A DNA stretch of 64,000 bases from Cellulosimicrobium funkei (GTDB lineage Bacteria; Actinomycetota; Actinomycetes; Actinomycetales; Cellulomonadaceae), in the NCBI RefSeq assembly GCF_001019615.1, contig NZ_JNBQ01000013.1:19080-83079 (forward strand), read 5' to 3'. A model generated the notes under the pieces. That model ran no database searches and was not told the DNA's origin. It worked only from the letters and a program-made list of their open reading frames with translations. Position 1 is the stretch's first letter; each line of letters opens with the position of its first letter. The position numbers and the translations under genes were made by a program. Below, in pieces: positions 40,037 through 47,885 of the stretch.

Positions 40037-41781
40037 TGGAGCGCCTCCTCGTCGGCTCGGTGCGCCCACTCGGCGAAGGTCTCGGTCCCGTCCTTGTCGG
40101 CCTCGTACCGCCGGACGACGCGCTCGACGTAGTCGGGCAGGTCGGTCGCGGTGACCTTGAGGCCGCGCACGGTGCGGCCCATGCCGGCGACCTCGCGGTC
40201 GTCGGACGCCAGGCCGCCGCCCAGGTGGACCTGGAAGCCCGGGACCTGCTCGCCGTCGTCGTCCATCACGAGCTGACCCTTGAGCCCGATGTCCGCCGTC
40301 TGGATGCGTGCGCACGAGTTGGGGCACCCGTTGACGTGCAGCGAGAGCGGCTTCATGTGCGACAGGTCGCCGAGCCGCTTCTCGAGCTCGTCGATCGTGG
40401 CGGTCGCGGTGTCCTTGGTGTCGACGATGGCGAGCTTGCAGTACTCGATGCCCGTGCAGGCGATCGTGCTGCGGCGGAACGGGCTCGGGTTGGCGTCGAG
40501 CCCGTTGGCCTTGAGCGTCGAGACGACGTGCTCGACCTGCTCGTCCGGGACGTCGAGCACGAGGAGCTTCTGGTGGGGCGTGAGGCGCACGCGGTGCGAG
40601 CCGACCGACTCGGCGAGGTCGGCGACGTTCGCCAGGATCGTCCCGGACACGCGGCCGACGTACGGCGCCGCACCGACGTAGTTGAGCCCGTCCTTCTGCT
40701 TGTGCACGCCCACGTGGTCGCCGGGCACGGGCGGCTTGGGGGCCGGCGGGCCGTCGGGCAGCGCGTACCCGAGGTACTCGGTCTCGAGGACCTCGCGGAA
40801 CTTCTCGGGCCCCCAGTCGGCGAGGAGGAACTTGAGGCGCGCCTTGTTGCGCAGCCGGCGGTAGCCGTAGTCGCGGAAGATCTGCACGACGCCGTGCCAG
40901 ACGTCGGGCACCTGCTCCTCGGTGACGAACGCCCCGAGGCGCTCGCCGAGGCGCGGGTTCGCGGACAGCCCGCCGCCCACCCACAGGTCGAACCCGATGC
41001 CGAGCTCGGGGTGGCGGTGCGCCACGAACGCGACGTCGTTGATCTCGTGCACGACGTCCTGGCTCGGGTGCCCGGTGAGCGCGGTCTTGAACTTGCGCGG
41101 GAGGTTCGCGAGCTCGGGGACGCCGATGTACTTCTCGGTGATCCCCGCGACGGCCGGACCGATGTCGATGAGCTCGTCGGCGGCGATCCCCGCGACGGGG
41201 CTGCCGAGCACGACGCGCGGGACGTCGCCGCACGCCTCCGTGGTCTGGAGGCCGACGGCCTCCAGGCGGCGCCAGATCTCCGGGACGTTCTCGACCTCGA
41301 CCCAGTGGAGCTGGATGTTCTGACGGTCGGTGATGTCGGCGCTGTCGCGGCCGAAGTCCTTCGAGATGTCCGCGATCACGCGGAGCTGCTCGGTCGTCAG
41401 GGCGCCGCCGTCGATGCGGACCCGGAGCATGAAGTACCGGTCCTCGAGCTCGTGCGGCTCGAGCGTGGCCGTCTTGCCGCCGTCGATCCCGGGCTTGCGC
41501 TGGGTGTACAGGCCCCACCAGCGGAACCGCCCGTGCAGGTCGTCGCCGGTGATGGAGTCGAAGCCCTCCCGCGCGTAGATCGTCTCGATCCGCTCGCGGA
41601 CGGACAGCCCACCGTCCTCCTGCTTCCACTTCTCGTTGCCGTTGAGCGGCTCGGTGCCGTCGACCTTCCACTGCCCGTTCGGCCGGGCGGCGCGCGCCGG
41701 GCGGGCCGGCCGCTCACCGGTGCGGGCCGGGCGCTCAGGTCGGGCCGGGGTGGCGTCCGGCACCGTCGTGACCTGCGTCAT
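40033..41781 (-). CDS. ferredoxin-type assimilatory sulfite reductase
   Basis: 582 residues. Six-electron reduction of sulfite to sulfide using siroheme and a [4Fe-4S] cluster. The cluster/siroheme cysteines are in TIACTGIEYC (CX5C) and NGCPNSC (CX3C), with siroheme-contact segments RYFMLRVRIDGG and DRQNIQLHW. The one-subunit layout resembles the mycobacterial sulfite reductase (SirA/NirA type); a nitrite reductase role is unlikely given the cys operon. The N terminus is Pro/Arg/Ala rich. It is the first structural gene after the cysteine-rich leader peptide. No ferredoxin gene accompanies it. Confidence 0.93.
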   Translation of the reverse strand: MTQVTTVPDATPARPERPARTGERPARPARAARPNGQWKVDGTEPLNGNEKWKQEDGGLSVRERIETIYAREGFDSITGDDLHGRFRWWGLYTQRKPGIDGGKTATLEPHELEDRYFMLRVRIDGGALTTEQLRVIADISKDFGRDSADITDRQNIQLHWVEVENVPEIWRRLEAVGLQTTEACGDVPRVVLGSPVAGIAADELIDIGPAVAGITEKYIGVPELANLPRKFKTALTGHPSQDVVHEINDVAFVAHRHPELGIGFDLWVGGGLSANPRLGERLGAFVTEEQVPDVWHGVVQIFRDYGYRRLRNKARLKFLLADWGPEKFREVLETEYLGYALPDGPPAPKPPVPGDHVGVHKQKDGLNYVGAAPYVGRVSGTILANVADLAESVGSHRVRLTPHQKLLVLDVPDEQVEHVVSTLKANGLDANPSPFRRSTIACTGIEYCKLAIVDTKDTATATIDELEKRLGDLSHMKPLSLHVNGCPNSCARIQTADIGLKGQLVMDDDGEQVPGFQVHLGGGLASDDREVAGMGRTVRGLKVTATDLPDYVERVVRRYEADKDGTETFAEWAHRADEEALQ

Positions 41782-41900
41782 CGGTGTTCCTCGTGTCCTC
41801 GTTCGGGGGCGGGGACGCGCGACGGCGAGCGCTCAGCGAGGGTGCGAGTGGCTGAGGACCGACGGCGCGCGCCGGTTCTCAGGGGTTCTCGGAGAGAGAG

Positions 41901-41950
41901 GCGAGCCGTGGCTCGCGCTGAGTCGGGCGCGGTTCAGCGACAACAGCTGA
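41901..41950 (-). promoter_or_regulatory. mutually exclusive hairpins after the Cys codons of the leader
   Basis: Segment 41934-41938 can pair either with 41946-41950 (hairpin over the Cys-Cys codons and stop) or, extended to 41939, with 41916-41921 (downstream). A third perfect 7-bp stem follows at 41901-41907/41910-41916. The first two share the same strand segment, the layout expected of an attenuator, but the stems are short. Confidence 0.4.
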
Positions 41951-42020
41951 GACACGTGTGCGCGCACGCCGGCATCCCGTGACGCGAGGTCACGAGGAGG
42001 GTGCGGGCTGCCGTGGTCAT
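41934..42020 (-). CDS. cysteine-rich leader peptide of the sulfate-assimilation operon
   Basis: A 28-codon reading frame, too short for normal gene calling, 152 bp upstream of the sulfite reductase gene. It ends in ACAHTCLSCCR: four Cys in the last ten codons with a Cys-Cys pair directly before the final Arg. Cys is rare in the neighbouring proteins. It lies downstream of a good promoter (42086-42115). Short Cys-rich upstream frames that make ribosomes respond to cysteine supply are known from mycobacteria, and similar leader peptides are seen before sulfur genes in other actinobacteria, so a role in cysteine-dependent attenuation is the likeliest reading. Confidence 0.75.
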   Translation of the reverse strand: MTTAARTLLVTSRHGMPACAHTCLSCCR

Positions 42021-42085
42021 GCCCTGAACGATAGCGGGGGTCCAGCGGCGTGGACAGCCCTGGTCCGCATGGTGGGAAACCGGAA

Positions 42086-42115
42086 ATAGTAGACCGTTCT
42101 AGTCTGGTTTGTCGA
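42086..42115 (-). promoter_or_regulatory. promoter of the cys operon with an internal inverted repeat
   Basis: Minus-strand -35 TCGACA (42110-42115) and -10 TACTAT (42086-42091) are 18 bp apart. The spacer holds AGAC-N7-GTCT (42091-42094 and 42102-42105), a likely operator. It resembles the TAGAC-N6-GTCTA site of the corynebacterial sulfur repressor McbR but has one more base in the centre. Confidence 0.55.
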
Positions 42116-42209
42116 GCCCTGGCCGCTCGCTATGGCCCGGGCGGTGCGCACCGCGCGACCTGGACGCATCTCACTTTGTGCAAACTTTCACGACAGGGTC
42201 GTCAGCAAA

Positions 42210-42215
42210 TAGGAT
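42210..42215 (+). promoter_or_regulatory. -10 box of a probable leaderless promoter
   Basis: TAGGAT ends 6 nt before the ATG at 42222. A weak -35 (TTTCAC, 42186-42191) lies 18 bp upstream. Confidence 0.4.
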
Positions 42216-42221
42216 GGCGCC

Positions 42222-42587
42222 ATGGAGTTCCTCTACAACGTCTTCGTCGCGCTGCACTTCATCGGGTGGGCCATCGTCCTCGGCGGCTACCTCGCGTCCC
42301 TGCGTTCGCCGGGCCTGTACAAGGGCGTCTTCCACGGTGCGCTCACCGCGCTCGTCGCGGGGATCGCCATGGTGGGCATCGGCGAGGCGTCGGTCTGGGG
42401 CGACGGTGGCCCGGACATGGCCAAGATCGCCGTCAAGCTCGTCATCGCGCTCGTCATCGCCGTGCTCGCGTTCGTCGCCAAGCGCCAGGGGGCCAAGGCG
42501 GCCGACGGTGCCGTCGCACCGGGCGTCAAGCACGCCATCGGTGGCCTGACCCTCGTGAACATCCTCGTCGCGGTCTTCTGGAACTGA
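42222..42587 (+). CDS. small multi-pass membrane protein, unrecognised
   Basis: 121 residues with four predicted helices: about 4-26 (VFVALHFIGWAIVLGGYLA), 37-55 (ALTALVAGIAMVGIGEA), 66-86 (AKIAVKLVIALVIAVLAFVA) and 103-120 (GLTLVNILVAVFWN). A small conserved actinobacterial-type membrane protein; no function known to me. It is divergent from the cys operon and followed by a hairpin. Confidence 0.75.
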   Translation: MEFLYNVFVALHFIGWAIVLGGYLASLRSPGLYKGVFHGALTALVAGIAMVGIGEASVWGDGGPDMAKIAVKLVIALVIAVLAFVAKRQGAKAADGAVAPGVKHAIGGLTLVNILVAVFWN

Positions 42588-42605
42588 CCGCAGCGACCCG
42601 GCCGG

Positions 42606-42636
42606 GGCCCGTCGACGGATCGTCCGTCGGCGGGCC
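42606..42636 (+). terminator. hairpin after the small membrane protein gene
   Basis: 14-bp arms (42606-42619, 42623-42636) with one mismatch and a 3-nt loop, 19 bp after the stop codon, followed by TTCGTCGTC. Confidence 0.6.
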
Positions 42637-42654
42637 TTCGTCGTCACCGGAGCA

Positions 42655-42683
42655 TTGACGAGCAACTATGTGCATGGTCCACT
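42655..42683 (+). promoter_or_regulatory. promoter of the PadR regulator gene
   Basis: -35 TTGACG (42655-42660) and a weak -10 TCCACT (42678-42683), 17 bp apart and 6 nt before the ATG. A direct repeat GCATGGTCC (42672-42680, 42688-42696) spans the start and may be part of an operator. Confidence 0.35.
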
Positions 42684-42689
42684 AGTCGC

Positions 42690-43250
42690 ATGGTCCTTCG
42701 ATATCTCGTCCTCGGGCTCCTCACGGTCCGGCCCATGACGGGCTACGACCTCAAGCGCGCGTTCGACTCCTCCGTGCGCCACTTCTGGGCGGCCGACCGG
42801 TCGCAGCTCTACCGCACCCTTGCCGCGATCGTGGAGGCGGGGCTGGCCGAGGTCGAGGTCGTGCCCCAGGAGAGCTACCCCGACCGGAAGGTCCACACGA
42901 TCACCGACGCCGGCCGCGCGGCGCTGCGCGGCTGGCTCGCCTCGCCGCTCGCGCCCGAGGACTCGCGCGAGCCCTTCCTCGGCCGGCTGTTCTTCGCCGA
43001 CCAGCTCGACGACGACGGCGTCGCGGGGCTCCTCGCGGCCCGACGCGCGCTGGCCGAGGAGACGGTCGCGACGCTCACCGCCGAGGAGGAGCGGGTCGCG
43101 GCGGTCCTCGCGGGCGGCGGCCCCGACGCGGACCGCGTCCGGGGCACCCGCGGCCTCGCCCTGCGCCTCGCGACGCTCCGCCACGGGCTCGCGCACGCCC
43201 GCACCGAGCTCGCGTGGCTCGACGAGACCGAGCGGGAGGTGCTCGCGTGA
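42690..43250 (+). CDS. PadR family transcriptional regulator
   Basis: 186 residues. The N-terminal winged helix has the PadR signature (LVLGLLTVRPMTGYDLKRAF, then YRTLAAIVEAGLAEVE and YPDRKVHTITDAGRAALRGWL). The C-terminal half is a helical PadR_C/AphA-like dimerisation domain. Such regulators commonly repress an adjacent gene and respond to small phenolic or other ligands. Its stop overlaps the start of an alpha/beta hydrolase gene (GTGA), a likely co-regulated partner. Confidence 0.9.
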   Translation: MVLRYLVLGLLTVRPMTGYDLKRAFDSSVRHFWAADRSQLYRTLAAIVEAGLAEVEVVPQESYPDRKVHTITDAGRAALRGWLASPLAPEDSREPFLGRLFFADQLDDDGVAGLLAARRALAEETVATLTAEEERVAAVLAGGGPDADRVRGTRGLALRLATLRHGLAHARTELAWLDETEREVLA

Positions 43251-44053
43251 CCGCGCCGGACGTCGTCGTGCACCACCCCGCCACCCGCCCTGGCGCGCCG
43301 GGCACGGGTGCCGTCTCCGTCGTCCTGCTGCACGGGGGCAACGTGGCGTCGTGGATGTGGGAGCCGCAGGTCGAGGCGCTGGACGACCTCGACGTGTGGA
43401 CGCCCGACCTGCTCGGCTTCGGGAGCCGGGGGGACCAGGTCCCCGCGTCGCTCGACGCGGTCGTCGACGACGTCGCCGCGACGGTCTCCGCGTTCCCCGC
43501 CGGGCGGGAGGTGCACGTCGTCGGGCTGTCGTTCGGCGGGATCGTCGCGCTGCGCCTCGCCGCGCAGCACCCGGGACTCGTGCGCTCCGTCCTCGCGTCC
43601 GGTGCGGTGGTCGACGGCGTGCCTGGCCTCGCCGGCGCGTTCGGCCGCGCGCAGCTCCGGGTCTGGGACCGGCCCTGGTACTGGCGGGGCCAGGCCGTCG
43701 CCATGGGCATCCCGGCGGACGCGCGCGACCTGTTCGTGCGCTCGGGGCTCGCGATCCGCCGCGAGACCATGGCGCGGCTGCTGCCCGACGTCTACGGCGG
43801 GCGCTGGCCCGACGGCCTCGCGGAGTCGGGAGCCCGTGTGTTCGCGGTCGCGGGCGGCCGGGACCTGCGTGCCGCCCGGGGCGCCCTGGCGACGATCGGG
43901 CGCCGCGTGCCCGACGCAGTCGTCCGCCTGGCGCCCGGGATGCACCATCAGTGGAGCGCGGAGGACCCGGACCTGTTCAGCGCGATGATCCGGTCCTGGG
44001 TGGTCGACGGCGTCGCGCACCCGCGACTGGTGCCTCCCCCGGGGCGTGCGTAG
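43247..44053 (+). CDS. alpha/beta hydrolase
   Basis: 268 residues. Standard fold marks: oxyanion segment VLLHGGNVASWMW near 25, nucleophile elbow VVGLSFGGIVAL (Ser about 104), acid in FAVAGGRDLRA and the catalytic His in APGMHHQWS. The substrate cannot be told. It is co-translated with the PadR regulator, which suggests that the regulator's ligand is the substrate or a relative. Confidence 0.88.
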   Translation: MTAPDVVVHHPATRPGAPGTGAVSVVLLHGGNVASWMWEPQVEALDDLDVWTPDLLGFGSRGDQVPASLDAVVDDVAATVSAFPAGREVHVVGLSFGGIVALRLAAQHPGLVRSVLASGAVVDGVPGLAGAFGRAQLRVWDRPWYWRGQAVAMGIPADARDLFVRSGLAIRRETMARLLPDVYGGRWPDGLAESGARVFAVAGGRDLRAARGALATIGRRVPDAVVRLAPGMHHQWSAEDPDLFSAMIRSWVVDGVAHPRLVPPPGRA

Positions 44054-44080
44054 CGCGCCCGACGTGCGAGGGTTTCCCCC

Positions 44081-44563
44081 GTGAGCGTCGGTGGAGAGGT
44101 CCTCGTCGGGCTGACGATCCTGGTCGGCCTGATCGGGATCGTCGTGCAGGTCCTGCCCGGGAACGTGCTCGTGCTCGGCGCGATCCTCGTGTGGGCGATC
44201 GTCACGGGCGGCACCGCGGCGTGGGTCGTCTTCGCCGTCGCCGCGGTCCTCGTGGTCGCCGCCGAGGTGGCGCAGTACGTCCTCGCCGGCCGCCACATGC
44301 GCCGGGCGGACGTCCCCTGGTCGACCCTCGTGTGGGGCGGGATCGCGGGCGTCGTCGGGTTCTTCGTCATCCCGGTGATCGGGCTCTTCATCGGCTTCGT
44401 GCTCGCCGTGTTCGTCGCGGAGCTCCTGCGCCGCCGCGACCGTCGCGCCGCGTGGCGCGCGACCGTCGCCGCGATGCAGGCCACGGGCATCACGATCCTG
44501 GTCCAGCTCCTGGGGGGCCTCCTCGCGGCGGCGACGTGGGGCGTGGGGCTCGCGATCACCTGA
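44081..44563 (+). CDS. DUF456 membrane protein
   Basis: 160 residues, mostly hydrophobic. GLTILVGLIGIVVQVLPGNV at the N terminus and a glycine-rich helix GGIAGVVGFFVIPVIGLFIG near 90-110 are typical of DUF456. Function unknown. GTG start, 27 bp after the hydrolase stop, so possibly the third gene of that transcription unit. Confidence 0.82.
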   Translation: MSVGGEVLVGLTILVGLIGIVVQVLPGNVLVLGAILVWAIVTGGTAAWVVFAVAAVLVVAAEVAQYVLAGRHMRRADVPWSTLVWGGIAGVVGFFVIPVIGLFIGFVLAVFVAELLRRRDRRAAWRATVAAMQATGITILVQLLGGLLAAATWGVGLAIT

Positions 44564-44569
44564 CGTGCG

Positions 44570-44950
44570 TCAGCCGGGGATCTCCATCACGTAGAGCGTG
44601 TTCCCGTCGACGTCGCGCAGCGAGAACATCGGTGGGACGCCCTCCCAGCGCAGGAGGTCTCCGGTGCTCGCGCCGGCGTCGGTGAGCGCCGCGTGGTCGG
44701 CGGCCGCGTCGGAGGTCGTGAGGCGGATGCCGGTGTCGACGCCCGCGGGGAGTCCGTCTCCTGTTGCGACCAGCGCGACGGACGTCGCCGACCCCGGGGG
44801 CGCGACCTCGATCCAGCGGAACCCCTCCTGGAGCTCGCCGTCCATGCGGACCTCGAAGCCGAGCGTCCCGGTGTAGTAGGCGAGCGCGCGGTCCTGGTCG
44901 GTGACCGGGACCGCGACGGTGTGCACGCCCGTGAGGTGGGTCGTCGCCAT
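44570..44950 (-). CDS. VOC superfamily protein (glyoxalase/bleomycin-resistance fold)
   Basis: 126 residues with the paired beta-alpha-beta-beta-beta modules: VHTVAVPVTDQDRALAYYTGTLGFEVR and, in the second half, FSLRDVDGNTLYVMEIP. Such proteins are metal-dependent lyases, dioxygenases or binding proteins; the reaction cannot be assigned. ATG at 44950 has AGGAG 5 nt upstream. It converges with the DUF456 gene and is divergent from pcrA. Confidence 0.85.
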   Translation of the reverse strand: MATTHLTGVHTVAVPVTDQDRALAYYTGTLGFEVRMDGELQEGFRWIEVAPPGSATSVALVATGDGLPAGVDTGIRLTTSDAAADHAALTDAGASTGDLLRWEGVPPMFSLRDVDGNTLYVMEIPG

Positions 44951-45067
44951 GGTGACTCCTTCGTGGTGCGGCAGGTGCTGCGGACAACGGGGAGACCGTC
45001 GCGGGCGACAGGACTCATCGGCGGGGCGGCGCCGGGTGTGGGCGGGGGCGCCTAGGCTGGAGGGGCT

Positions 45068-47827
45068 ATGGCTTCGCTCTTCGAGAACCTCCCGCTGCCC
45101 GGCCTCGACACGCTGTTCGACGGCCCGCGCGTCGACCACGGCGGCGAGTCCCGCCTCCCGCGGACCGCCCCGCGCTGGACCGACGACCCGGCCGTGCCCG
45201 ACGGCGCGGGGTCGCCCGCCGGGGACGGCGGGACGGGGCCGGGGAGCGCCGGCTCGTCGCCGGGAACGGGGGAGCGCAGGGGCCGGTACGCCCACCTCGA
45301 CCCCGAGGCGCTGCTCGACGGGCTCAACCCGCAGCAGCGCGAGGCCGTCGTCCACGCGGGCGGGCCGCTGCTCATCGTCGCGGGCGCCGGGTCGGGCAAG
45401 ACGCGCGTGCTCACGCACCGCATCGCGCACCTGCTCGCGACGCGCCGGTCGAACGCCGGGCAGATCCTCGCCATCACGTTCACCAACAAGGCCGCGGCGG
45501 AGATGCGCGAGCGCGTGGAGGCCCTCGTCGGGCCGTCGGCGCGGAACATGTGGGTCTCGACGTTCCACTCCGCGTGCGTGCGCATCCTGCGCCGCGAGGC
45601 GAAGACGCTCGGGCTCCGGTCGAGCTTCTCCATCTACGACGCGGCGGACTCGCAGCGGCTCATCACGCTCGTCACGCGCGAGCTCGACCTCGACCCCAAG
45701 AAATACCCGGCGCGCTCGCTCGCGAACAAGATCTCGGACCTCAAGAACGAGCTCATCGACCCCGAGACCTACGCCCGGGACTCGGGCGCGCACGCGACGG
45801 ACGACGGCCTCGCGGCGCGGGGCGGACAGCACGGCGCGAACGTCCCCGAGTTCGACCAGGTGCTCGCCGACGTCTACACGCGCTACCAGGCGCGCCTCGT
45901 CGCGGCGAGCGCGCTCGACTTCGACGACATCATCATGACCACGGTCAACCTGCTCCAGGCGTTCCCCGCGGTCGCGGAGCACTACCGCCGCCGGTTCCGG
46001 CACGTGCTCGTCGACGAGTACCAGGACACCAACCACGCGCAGTACGTGCTCGTACGCGAGCTCGCGGGCGTCGGCGAGGACTCGGCGGCGACCGACGCCG
46101 CGACGAGCGGGACCGGGGAGGCGCAGGTCCCCGCGCTCGACCCGGCCGAGCTCACCGTCGTCGGGGACGCCGACCAGTCGATCTACGCGTTCCGCGGCGC
46201 CACGATCCGCAACATCCTCGAGTTCGAGGCCGACTACCCGGACGCCCGGACCATCCTGCTCGAGCAGAACTACCGCTCGACCCAGAACATCCTGTCCGCC
46301 GCCAACGCCGTCATCTCGCGCAACCCCGACCGCAAGCCCAAGCGTCTGTGGACCGACTCGGGCGCGGGCGCGAAGGTCATCGGCTACGTCGCGGACAACG
46401 AGCACGAGGAGGCGCGGTTCGTCGCCGAGGAGATCGACCGCCTGGGCGACTCCGACGGCGTGCGCCCCGGCGACGTCGCGGTGTTCTACCGGACCAACGC
46501 GCAGTCCCGCGCGCTGGAGGAGGTGCTCATCCGCGTCGGCCTGCCCTACAAGGTCGTCGGCGGCACGCGCTTCTACGAGCGGCGCGAGGTCAAGGACGCG
46601 GTCGCGTACCTGCGCGCGATCGACAACCTCGACGACGACGTCAACCTGCGCCGCGTGCTCAACACCCCCAAGCGCGGGCTGGGGGACCGGGCCGAGGGCG
46701 CCGTCGCGGCGCTGGCGGACCGCGAGCGCATCTCGTTCGGTGCGGCGCTCGCCCGGATCGACGAGATCCCCGGCCTGACCAACCGCACCCTCAACCCCCT
46801 GCGTGCGTTCGTCGAGCTCATGACCGGGCTGCGCGAGCTCGCGGACTCCGGCGCGAGCCCGTCCGAGATCCTCGGCGCCGTCCTCGACCGCACCGGCTAC
46901 CTCGCCGAGCTGCGCGCGAGCGACGACCCGCAGGACGCGACGCGCGTCGAGAACCTCGCCGAGCTGCACGCCGTCGCGACGGAGTTCACGGAGCTCGACC
47001 CGGAGGGCACGCTGTCGGACTTCCTCGAGCGCGTCTCGCTGGTCGCGGACGCCGACCAGATCCCCGCGGACGACGGCGACGACGAGGGCGAGGAGAAGGA
47101 GGACCCGGGCGTCGTCACGCTCATGACGCTCCACACGGCCAAGGGCCTCGAGTTCCCCGTCGTGTTCCTCACCGGCATGGAGGACGGCACGTTCCCGCAC
47201 ATGCGGTCCCTGCACGACGACGCCGAGCTCGCCGAGGAGCGCCGCCTCGCCTACGTGGGCATCACCCGCGCGCGCGAGCGGCTCTACGTGTCCCGGTCCG
47301 CGGTGCGGTCCGCGTGGGGCATGGCCAACGAGTTCCCGCCCAGCCGGTTCCTCGAGGAGATCCCCGAGGAGCTGTGGGACTGGCGGCGGCGCGAGTCGTC
47401 GATGGCGACCCTGCGCGCGGGCGGGTCGGTCTGGGGTCGCGGATCGGGCTCGAGTTCGTGGTCCGGGTCGCGGTCGGGGTCCTGGTCGGGGTCGCGCACC
47501 GAGGGGGCGGATGCCGGATCTACTATCCGGAGCCCTCGTTCCTCGGGCTCCTCCCGCCAGGCCCGCCACGATCCGGCATCGACCCCCTCGGCGCGCTCGC
47601 CGTTCGGCTCGCCGTCCGGTGGGGCGAAGTTCGGGTCCGCGACGCCGCGCGCCGACGGGGACGTGCCGAACCTCGCCGTGGGGGACAAGGTCACGCACGA
47701 CGCGTACGGGCTCGGGACCGTCGTCGCGCTCGAGGGGGCGGGGCCGAACGCCGTCGCGAAGATCGACTTCGGCGCGGACGGGACCAAGCGGCTGCTGCTG
47801 CGGTACTCGCCCGTCACCAAGCTCTGA
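45068..47827 (+). CDS. pcrA: ATP-dependent DNA helicase PcrA/UvrD
   Basis: 919 residues, superfamily 1A 3'-5' helicase in DNA repair and replication. A non-conserved, Gly/Asp-rich extension of about 75 residues precedes LNPQQREAVVHAGGPLLIVAGAGSGKT (Q motif and Walker A). VLVDEYQDTNHAQY is Walker B, VVGDADQSIYAFRGA motif III, and LMTLHTAKGLEFPVVFLTG and VGITRARERLYV motifs V and VI. A low-complexity linker with S-x-S-G repeats (codons 47456-47491) joins the helicase to a C-terminal Tudor-like domain (VGDKVTHDAYGLGTVVALEG) that contacts RNA polymerase in related proteins. A TAGGCT box ends 9 nt upstream of the ATG. Confidence 0.95.
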   Translation: MASLFENLPLPGLDTLFDGPRVDHGGESRLPRTAPRWTDDPAVPDGAGSPAGDGGTGPGSAGSSPGTGERRGRYAHLDPEALLDGLNPQQREAVVHAGGPLLIVAGAGSGKTRVLTHRIAHLLATRRSNAGQILAITFTNKAAAEMRERVEALVGPSARNMWVSTFHSACVRILRREAKTLGLRSSFSIYDAADSQRLITLVTRELDLDPKKYPARSLANKISDLKNELIDPETYARDSGAHATDDGLAARGGQHGANVPEFDQVLADVYTRYQARLVAASALDFDDIIMTTVNLLQAFPAVAEHYRRRFRHVLVDEYQDTNHAQYVLVRELAGVGEDSAATDAATSGTGEAQVPALDPAELTVVGDADQSIYAFRGATIRNILEFEADYPDARTILLEQNYRSTQNILSAANAVISRNPDRKPKRLWTDSGAGAKVIGYVADNEHEEARFVAEEIDRLGDSDGVRPGDVAVFYRTNAQSRALEEVLIRVGLPYKVVGGTRFYERREVKDAVAYLRAIDNLDDDVNLRRVLNTPKRGLGDRAEGAVAALADRERISFGAALARIDEIPGLTNRTLNPLRAFVELMTGLRELADSGASPSEILGAVLDRTGYLAELRASDDPQDATRVENLAELHAVATEFTELDPEGTLSDFLERVSLVADADQIPADDGDDEGEEKEDPGVVTLMTLHTAKGLEFPVVFLTGMEDGTFPHMRSLHDDAELAEERRLAYVGITRARERLYVSRSAVRSAWGMANEFPPSRFLEEIPEELWDWRRRESSMATLRAGGSVWGRGSGSSSWSGSRSGSWSGSRTEGADAGSTIRSPRSSGSSRQARHDPASTPSARSPFGSPSGGAKFGSATPRADGDVPNLAVGDKVTHDAYGLGTVVALEGAGPNAVAKIDFGADGTKRLLLRYSPVTKL

Positions 47828-47885
47828 CGAGCGGGGCGCTCGACCGGCCGGTCGCACCGGCCGACGCGTGGACGTCTCGCGCGGG

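Noticed and set aside
42666..42696. PadR operator of the ATGT-N8-ACAT type before the PadR gene
   Set aside because: Only a direct repeat (GCATGGTCC twice) and 4-bp arms (ACTA/TAGT) were seen, which is too little to call an operator.
47446..47495. A tandem-repeat/CRISPR-like array in pcrA
   Set aside because: The repeats are in-frame 12-bp coding units without spacers.
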